A DNA stretch of 46,148 nucleotides, from the NCBI GenBank assembly GCA_934675795.1, contig CAKURW010000011.1:1-46148 (forward strand). The letters are read 5' to 3'. A program made the position numbers and the translations under genes. The notes beneath the pieces were generated by a model. The model was not told where the DNA came from, made no database searches, and worked only from the letters and a program-made list of their open reading frames with translations. Of this stretch, positions 41,053 through 46,148 are shown one piece after another. Source of the DNA: an uncultured Collinsella sp. GTDB taxonomy: Bacteria > Actinomycetota > Coriobacteriia > Coriobacteriales > Coriobacteriaceae. Numbering within the stretch: the first letter of the stretch is position 1; each line of letters begins with the position of its first letter.

Positions 41053-42825
41053 ATGATTGAAACTGAGAACAAGGTGTATGCCCGTCGCTGCGAGAGCCAC
41101 GTCGAGGCCCTGCGCCGCGCCGTTCCGGGCTGCATCGAGAAGGTCGAGTGGCAGTGCGAGGACCAGCTGACGATTACCGTCAAGCAGGACAAGCTGCCCG
41201 AGGCCGTCCACTACCTGTATTACGAGCGCTACGGCTGGATTCCCGTGATCATCGGCAACGATGAGCGCAGTCTGTGCGGCCGTTACGCTGTGTACTACGT
41301 CATCTCCATGGAGGGGGAGGACCCCGGCTGGGTGACCGTGCGTACCGAGGTCGATCCCGCCAAGATGACGTTCCCGTCCGTGACGCCGTTCGTCCCCGCC
41401 TGCGTGTGGGGCGAGCGCGAGCTGCGCGATATGTTCGGCCTGATCCCCGAGGGCCTGCCCGATCGTCGTCGCCTGGTGCTGCCCGACGATTGGCCCAGCG
41501 GCCTGTATCCGCTGCGCAAGGACTCCATGGACTACCGCTTCCGTCCCGCTCCCGCGAGCGACATGGAAAACTACGAGTTCTTGGCCGACACCAAGGGCAA
41601 GGAGACCACGCTCGTCCCCATGGGTCCGCTGCACATTACCTCCGACGAGCCCGGCCACTTCCGCCTGTTCGTCGAGGGCGAGACGATCGTCGACGCTGAC
41701 TATCGTCTGTTCTACGTGCACCGCGGCATGGAGAAGGTCGCCGAGACGCGCCTGAACTATGACGCCGTGACGTTCCTCGCCGATCGCATCTGCGGCATCT
41801 GCGGCTGCGCGCACTCGGTGGCCTATGCCGAGGCCGTCGAGCGCGCCCAGGGCATTCATGTCCCGCCGCGCGCCCAGTACATCCGCGCTATCATGCTCGA
41901 GGTCGAGCGCCTGCACTCGCATCTGCTCAACATTGGCCTGGCGTCGCACTACACGGGCTTCGACTCCGGCTTCCAGCAGTTCTTCCGCGTCCGCGAGAAG
42001 TCTATGGACCTGGCCGAGAAGCTCTCCGGTCACCGCAAGACCTACGGCCTCAACGTGATCGGCGGCGTGCGTCGTGACATTTTGGCCGAGCAGAAGCTCT
42101 CCACGCTCACGACCATCCACCAGCTGCGCTCCGAGGTTCAGGAACTCGTCGACGTCTTGCTCTCCACGCCCAACTTTATTGAGCGTACGAGTGGCATCGG
42201 CATCTTGGACCGCAAGATCGCACGCGACTTCTCGCCGGTCGGCCCGCTCATGCGTGGCTCGGGCTATGCCCGCGACGTGCGCTTTGACCATCCCTTCGAC
42301 GGCTACGCCGATCCGGACGTCCAAAAGATGCACGCCGCCACGGCCGACACCTGCGATGCCTTCGGCCGTACCGCCGTTCGCATCCAGGAGGTCTACGATT
42401 CGATCGACATGATCGAGACCATGCTCGAGAACTGCCCGTCGGGCCCCATCCTCACCACGGATTGGGAGTACACCCCGCACAAGTACGCCATCGGCGCCAC
42501 CGAGGCACCGCGCGGCGAGGACGTGCACTGGGCCATGCTCGGCAATAACCAGAAGTGCTACCGCTGGCGCGCCAAAGCCGCCACGTACAGCAACTGGCCG
42601 GTCCTGCGCTACATGTTCCGCGGCAACACCGTGGGCGATGCGGCGCTGATCGTCGGTTCGCTCGACCCGTGCTACTCCTGCACCGACCGCGTGACGGTGA
42701 CCGATGTCGCCGCCAAGCGCGACCACGTGCTCGACAAGGAGCAGTTCGAGAACGTCTGGCGCGACAAGTCGCCGCTTGCGGGCGAGGGCACCATAGCCGC
42801 TCCGCTCGATGAGGAGGCGCTCTAA
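41053..42825 (+). CDS. hyfG: NiFe-hydrogenase large subunit HyfG (NuoCD-like)
   Basis: Catalytic subunit that reduces protons to H2. The 590-residue protein is a fusion of a NuoC-like N-terminus (about 1-165) and a NuoD-like NiFe domain. The four nickel ligands are Cys247 and Cys250 (RICGICGCAHS) and Cys540 and Cys543 (DPCYSCTDR). After Arg546 a tail of about 44 residues remains; in this family a HycI-type protease removes such a tail after nickel insertion, and hycI lies downstream. GGTGGAG at the end of hyfF is the ribosome site. Confidence 0.96.
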   Translation: MIETENKVYARRCESHVEALRRAVPGCIEKVEWQCEDQLTITVKQDKLPEAVHYLYYERYGWIPVIIGNDERSLCGRYAVYYVISMEGEDPGWVTVRTEVDPAKMTFPSVTPFVPACVWGERELRDMFGLIPEGLPDRRRLVLPDDWPSGLYPLRKDSMDYRFRPAPASDMENYEFLADTKGKETTLVPMGPLHITSDEPGHFRLFVEGETIVDADYRLFYVHRGMEKVAETRLNYDAVTFLADRICGICGCAHSVAYAEAVERAQGIHVPPRAQYIRAIMLEVERLHSHLLNIGLASHYTGFDSGFQQFFRVREKSMDLAEKLSGHRKTYGLNVIGGVRRDILAEQKLSTLTTIHQLRSEVQELVDVLLSTPNFIERTSGIGILDRKIARDFSPVGPLMRGSGYARDVRFDHPFDGYADPDVQKMHAATADTCDAFGRTAVRIQEVYDSIDMIETMLENCPSGPILTTDWEYTPHKYAIGATEAPRGEDVHWAMLGNNQKCYRWRAKAATYSNWPVLRYMFRGNTVGDAALIVGSLDPCYSCTDRVTVTDVAAKRDHVLDKEQFENVWRDKSPLAGEGTIAAPLDEEAL

Positions 42826-42826
42826 T

Positions 42827-43543
42827 ATGCTGAAGCTTTGGAAGGTCAACGCCAAGGCGGGCGACGCGACGGTCAAGTACCCGTTTGCGCCGTTCCCCAC
42901 CAACAAGGACATGCGCGGTAAGCCCGAGCACAACGCGGAGCTCTGCATCGCCTGCGGAGCCTGTGGCGTGGCTTGCCCGGCCGATGCCATTCGCATGGAC
43001 ACCGACCTTGCGGCCGACACCATCACCTGGTCGATCGACTACGGTCGCTGCATCTTTTGCGGCCGTTGCGAGGAAGCCTGCCCCATGGAGGCCATCAAGC
43101 TCACCGAGGAGTTTGAGCTGGCCGTCATGAGCAAGGACGATCTCACCAGCAAGAGTGTCTACACGCTCGAGCACTGCTCGCGCTGCGGCAAGCCGTTTGC
43201 CCCGCATAAGGAGATCGACTACGCCAAGTGCCTGCTGCAAAAGACCGGCGGCATGGAGGCCATCCAGGCCGCCCGTACCGTCGGTATGTGCCAGGAGTGC
43301 AAGCGCGAGCTCGACGCCCTGCGCGCCGCCTCGGCCGTAAAGACCGGCAACGCTGCCGGCATGGCTGCCAACGAGACGCTTGCGTCCGGCGAGCCCCAGG
43401 GCCCCGGCATGGAGTATCTGGGCGGCCACGGCGTGAACCCGGAGTATATCGACCGCGAGCTCAACCCCGATGCGCCCGAGATTCCCGCCGGTCCGGCGCC
43501 GGTCGAGGGCATCATCATGGATTTTGATTCGAAGGAGGAGTAA
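42827..43543 (+). CDS. hyfH: Ferredoxin subunit HyfH (NuoI-like)
   Basis: A 238-residue subunit with two [4Fe-4S] clusters: Cys40/43/46/50 (CIACGACGVAC, followed by P) and Cys75/78/81/85 (CIFCGRCEEAC). After these comes a second cysteine set, Cys117/Cys120 (HCSRCGKPF) and Cys155/Cys158 (MCQECKRE), which looks like a zinc ribbon and is typical of HycF/HyfH. It passes electrons between the ferredoxins and HyfI. The start lies just after the hyfG stop, with GATGAGGAGG as ribosome site. The C-terminal 60 residues are Gly/Pro-rich and acidic. Confidence 0.93.
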   Translation: MLKLWKVNAKAGDATVKYPFAPFPTNKDMRGKPEHNAELCIACGACGVACPADAIRMDTDLAADTITWSIDYGRCIFCGRCEEACPMEAIKLTEEFELAVMSKDDLTSKSVYTLEHCSRCGKPFAPHKEIDYAKCLLQKTGGMEAIQAARTVGMCQECKRELDALRAASAVKTGNAAGMAANETLASGEPQGPGMEYLGGHGVNPEYIDRELNPDAPEIPAGPAPVEGIIMDFDSKEE

Positions 43544-43545
43544 CC

Positions 43546-44328
43546 ATGGCCGAACCCACGCTTTTGCCCGAGCGGCTTCAGTACCGCCCGACCAAGATCG
43601 AGCTCGACGAGAGCATCGAGAAGGCCAAGGCGACCCTTCTTAAGAAGATCAAGCGCTCGGTGTACGTCTACCGCGTTGACTGCGGCGGCTGCAACGGCTG
43701 CGAGATCGAGATCTTCGGTTCCATCACGCCCGTCTTTGACGTCGAGCGCTTTGGCATCAAGGTCGTGCCTTCGCCCCGTCACGCCGATGTGCTGCTGTAC
43801 ACCGGCGCCGTGACGCGTGCCATGCGCATGCCGGCCCTGCGCGCCTTTGAGGCCGCACCCGATCCCAAGATCGTGGTGTCCTATGGCGCGTGCGGCTGCA
43901 CCGGCGGCATCTTCTACGACAACTACTGCGTCTGGGGCGGCACGGATAAGATTCTGCCGGTCGATGTCTACATCCCCGGCTGCCCGCCCAGCCCCGCGCA
44001 GACCGTCTACGGCTTTGCCATGGCGCTCGGTCTGCTGGACCAAAAGCTCCATGCCGAGACCACGGTGGAGGCCGCCGGCGAGCAGGCCGATATCCTGCAC
44101 CCCGGCGTGCCGTACAAGCTGCGCGTTGCTATCGAGCGCGAGGCTCGCGCCATGAGCGGCTACCGTTACGGCCGCGACCTGGCCAACGAGTTTATGGACA
44201 CGCTCGAGGGTGCGCCCAAGGGCGATATCCGCGGTGCCATGGCGCTGCTCATCGACAAGCAGGACGATCCTCGCCGCGTTGAGGTCTACTCGGCGCTGCA
44301 GGATCTGGTGCTGGCCGGAGGTCACTAG
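43546..44328 (+). CDS. hyfI: NiFe-hydrogenase small subunit HyfI (NuoB-like)
   Basis: A 260-residue subunit holding the [4Fe-4S] cluster next to the NiFe site. The NuoB-type ligand set is seen in DCGGCNGCEIEIFGS (Cys46/49/52), GACGCTGGIFYDNY, and the conserved YIPGCPPSP. Unlike most HyfI/HycG, it has an extra C-terminal segment of about 80 residues past residue 180. AAGGAGGAG at the hyfH end is the ribosome site. Confidence 0.95.
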   Translation: MAEPTLLPERLQYRPTKIELDESIEKAKATLLKKIKRSVYVYRVDCGGCNGCEIEIFGSITPVFDVERFGIKVVPSPRHADVLLYTGAVTRAMRMPALRAFEAAPDPKIVVSYGACGCTGGIFYDNYCVWGGTDKILPVDVYIPGCPPSPAQTVYGFAMALGLLDQKLHAETTVEAAGEQADILHPGVPYKLRVAIEREARAMSGYRYGRDLANEFMDTLEGAPKGDIRGAMALLIDKQDDPRRVEVYSALQDLVLAGGH

Positions 44329-44910
44329 ATGGAGCTCACGGACCGCTCTGGTTACTTTGCGGGTCCCGGTATGCTCGGCGGCTCCTTTGGCGATGCCTCG
44401 CGCGCAAGCGACGAGGCCGCCGAGGGCGTCGCCGACCCCTGCCTGGGCCATGCGCCCGACCAGGTGGTCTTCTATGAGCTCACGCGTAAGTTTGTGGAGA
44501 CCGAGGAAGACGTTCCCCAGGAGGCCTGCGACGTGCTGTACTACACGCTCGCCGTGGGCCACCACACCGGCGTGCTCGATTGCTTTGAGCCGCGCCTGTC
44601 GGTGCCGGTGGATGTCTTCTATTCGCTCGTCGATGCGCTGCCGGAGGGGGAGGCCAAGACCAAGTTCGAGGCCATCCGTTCCTTTGGCGAGTGCCAGCTC
44701 GACAAGGCGGCGGTGCCGTCGCTGCTCGAGGTCTGCGATGCGCTGCTCGACGAGCGCGGTTTTCGCGGGTCGGCCAAGGCCGGCATCTCTGTGTTCGATG
44801 ACGACTTTGGCCTGCATGCCCAGCAGGTTGCGTTCTTAATGAAGTTTCGCGATCTGGTTGAGCGCGTGCGCGATGTGTCGGGCGTGTATCTGACGGGGAG
44901 GTTGCAGTAA
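44329..44910 (+). CDS. HycH/HyfJ-like assembly protein
   Basis: A 193-residue soluble protein in the position of hycH/hyfJ. It shares FYELTRKFVE, YYTLAVGHHTGVLDCF and GECQLDKAAVPSL-like segments with the HycH family, needed for assembly of the large hydrogenase subunit but of unknown mechanism. The N-terminal 40 residues are less conserved. Its start abuts the hyfI stop, and its stop overlaps hycI by one base, so the three are translationally coupled. Confidence 0.88.
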   Translation: MELTDRSGYFAGPGMLGGSFGDASRASDEAAEGVADPCLGHAPDQVVFYELTRKFVETEEDVPQEACDVLYYTLAVGHHTGVLDCFEPRLSVPVDVFYSLVDALPEGEAKTKFEAIRSFGECQLDKAAVPSLLEVCDALLDERGFRGSAKAGISVFDDDFGLHAQQVAFLMKFRDLVERVRDVSGVYLTGRLQ

Positions 44911-45413
44911 TGGGTCGCGTTGTGGATGGCCGTGTGAACGGCGCCCCGTTTGCGGGTATCGTGCTCACGGCGGGAAGCGTGCTGCGTGCCGACGATGCCG
45001 CCGGCCCCGTGCTCTCCAAAAAGATGGAGGACGCGCCGCTCGCCGGTTGGTACACCATCGACGGCGGCCAGACGCCTGAAGACGACATCATCGAGGTCAA
45101 GCGCGAGCGTCCGCCTCGCCTGGTCTTGGTCGATGCCGCCGACATGGCACTGCCCGTCGGGTCCATCCGCCTGCTCGACAAGCGCGATGTGGCCCGCAAG
45201 TCGATGTTCACCACGCATTCGCTTCCTTTGTCGATTCTGATCGAAGAGATTGAACAATCGTGCGAAGATATCGTCTTCATAGGGATTCAGCCGGGCGATA
45301 CGGAGTTCTACAACCCCATGTCCCCGGAGGTCTTTGAGGCCGTCGACGCCGTGTACGACGCCGTGGCCGCCAACGACTTTTCCCACTTTGTCCGCTTGGG
45401 GCAAGAGCGGTAG
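44910..45413 (+). CDS. hycI: Hydrogenase maturation endopeptidase HycI
   Basis: A 167-residue nickel-sensing protease that trims the C-terminus of the large subunit after nickel is placed. The metal-contacting acids are kept in RADDAAGPVL and VDAADMALP, and the histidine in TTHSLPLS. IDGGQTPEDD and FIGIQPGD match E. coli HycI closely. The usual GN at the N-terminal motif is GS here. GGGGAGG precedes the ATG, which overlaps the hycH-like stop by one base. HyfG, with its 44-residue tail, is the expected substrate. Confidence 0.93.
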   Translation: MGRVVDGRVNGAPFAGIVLTAGSVLRADDAAGPVLSKKMEDAPLAGWYTIDGGQTPEDDIIEVKRERPPRLVLVDAADMALPVGSIRLLDKRDVARKSMFTTHSLPLSILIEEIEQSCEDIVFIGIQPGDTEFYNPMSPEVFEAVDAVYDAVAANDFSHFVRLGQER

Positions 45414-45452
45414 GCGCGCTTGCTCCATTTTGTTAGGAAAGAAGTGATTGAC

Positions 45453-46148
45453 ATGGCAGATAACAAGGTAGAGTATCCCGCTCCCGATTGCCTTGCGCCC
45501 GCCGCGATCGAGGCCAAGACCGAGGCCGCCGGCGTGACCAAGGCCAACCTGCCGGTCGCTAAGGCCTTTCTGTTGGCAATGTTCGCCGGCGCGTTCATTG
45601 CCTTCGGCGGCCTGTTCTTTACCGTGTTCTTGAGCGATAGCACGCTGGGCTGGGGCGCCCAGCGCGTCGTGAGCGGCCTGTGCTTTTGCCTGGGCCTGGT
45701 GCTGGTGCTGGTGTGTGGCGCCGAGTTGTTCACCGGCAACTCGCTTATGGTCTGCGCGCTCAAGAGCAAAAAGATCACCCTGGTCCAGATGCTCAAGGCT
45801 TGGGTCGTCGTATGGGTCGGTAACTTTGTCGGTGCCCTGTTCATCGTCTTTTTGGTGTACATGGCCGGCATTTACAAGCTCAACGGCGAGGCGGTCGCCA
45901 ATTCCATGGTGAGCGTCGCCGCCGGCAAGGTGACGATCGACTGGGTGACGATCTTCTTCCGCGGCATCCTGTGCAACATCTTTGTGTGCCTGGCCGTGTG
46001 GATCGGTACCGCCGGCAAGACCGTGGTCGATAAGGTCGTGGGCATTCTGCTGCCGATCGCTGCCTTTGTGGCCTGCACTGATAATTGTTCTCGGGGGAAG
46101 CGGGCACTGCGGGGGCGCGTCAACGGCGCGCGATTTCCGCGTCGCAGC
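45453..46148 (+). CDS. focA: Formate channel FocA, 3' end altered and incomplete
   Basis: Pentameric formate/nitrite channel family. The first 208 codons fit: a hydrophilic N-terminus, then hydrophobic segments with AFLLAMFAGAFIAFGGLFF, CGAELFTGNSLM, VVVWVGNFVGALF, and VVGILLPIAAFVAC. At about 46077 similarity stops. The family has GFEHxVANM-like residues next, but here the frame goes on as TDNCSRGKRALRGRV and remains open to the window end. The gene lies 40 bases after hycI with AGGAAAGAAG as ribosome site, and would import or export formate for the complex. The odd end may be a misassembled contig edge or a real junction. Confidence 0.85.
   Translation, partial: MADNKVEYPAPDCLAPAAIEAKTEAAGVTKANLPVAKAFLLAMFAGAFIAFGGLFFTVFLSDSTLGWGAQRVVSGLCFCLGLVLVLVCGAELFTGNSLMVCALKSKKITLVQMLKAWVVVWVGNFVGALFIVFLVYMAGIYKLNGEAVANSMVSVAAGKVTIDWVTIFFRGILCNIFVCLAVWIGTAGKTVVDKVVGILLPIAAFVACTDNCSRGKRALRGRVNGARFPRRS

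Noticed and set aside
38785..43026. A 1413-codon open frame on the minus strand opposite hyfE-hyfG
   Set aside because: It is the antisense shadow of strongly biased GC-rich coding sequence. The + strand genes under it are unmistakable hydrogenase subunits with intact motifs and ribosome sites.

Overview
The window reads as a chromosomal segment of a GC-rich, strictly anaerobic gut actinobacterium of the class Coriobacteriia, most likely Collinsella or a close relative. This is inferred from the overall coding style, a four-domain ribosomal protein S1 of 388 residues, a class A RNase P RNA, and a selenium- and molybdenum-dependent formate hydrogenlyase. No taxonomic search was possible.

Layout. 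Positions 1-6204 hold housekeeping and scattered genes: rpiB, a cysteine desulfidase-like gene, a HAD phosphatase, rpsA, rnpB and a YigZ-family gene. Positions 6218-13604 hold a C_GCAxxG_C_C family protein, metY, an MFS exporter, xpt, a small GGQ-domain release-factor-like gene, a lipid kinase and a CLC-type transporter. Positions 13814-19317 are a molybdenum block: moeA, a mogA/moaB-type gene and modABC, with an unusual ModB that carries a large extracytoplasmic N-terminal domain. Positions 19747-26480 are a redox and selenium block: two tandem 2-hydroxyacyl-CoA dehydratase-like (double-cubane reductase-like) paralogues, one ATP-dependent activase, a selenoprotein SelD, YedF, a DUF3343 protein and a SufS-like cysteine desulfurase. 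brnQ, a tRNA-Pro/tRNA-Gly pair, an AbiEi/DUF559-like gene bracketed by two copies of a palindromic repeat, and a RelB-like/PIN toxin-antitoxin pair follow. From 30883 to the end lies a complete formate hydrogenlyase cluster: a four-cluster ferredoxin, selenocysteine FdhF, HyfA-like ferredoxin, hyfBCDEF membrane arm, hyfGHI hydrogenase core, a hycH-like gene, hycI, and focA running off the edge.

How the parts fit. FdhF needs molybdenum (or tungsten) bis-pterin cofactor and selenocysteine. The window supplies molybdate uptake (ModABC), molybdopterin metal insertion (MoeA, Mog/MoaB), selenophosphate synthesis (SelD) and candidate selenium or sulfur carriers (YedF, DUF3343, cysteine desulfurase). 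Electrons from formate would pass through the ferredoxins to the Hyf-type NiFe hydrogenase, whose membrane arm has three antiporter-like subunits and so resembles ion-translocating hydrogenase-4 more than FHL-1.

The most interesting signals are: (i) two structured intergenic elements, one after each dehydratase-like paralogue, whose 21-nt arms differ at four positions, all compensated on the partner strand; (ii) a family of four long palindromes with GTTGCGGTGAAAT ends, two of which bracket an AbiEi/DUF559-like gene beside tRNA genes; (iii) the tandem dehydratase-like paralogues tied to selenium genes; (iv) the ModB fusion and a palindromic operator candidate inside the modA promoter; and (v) an abrupt loss of FocA similarity about 70 bases before the window end.
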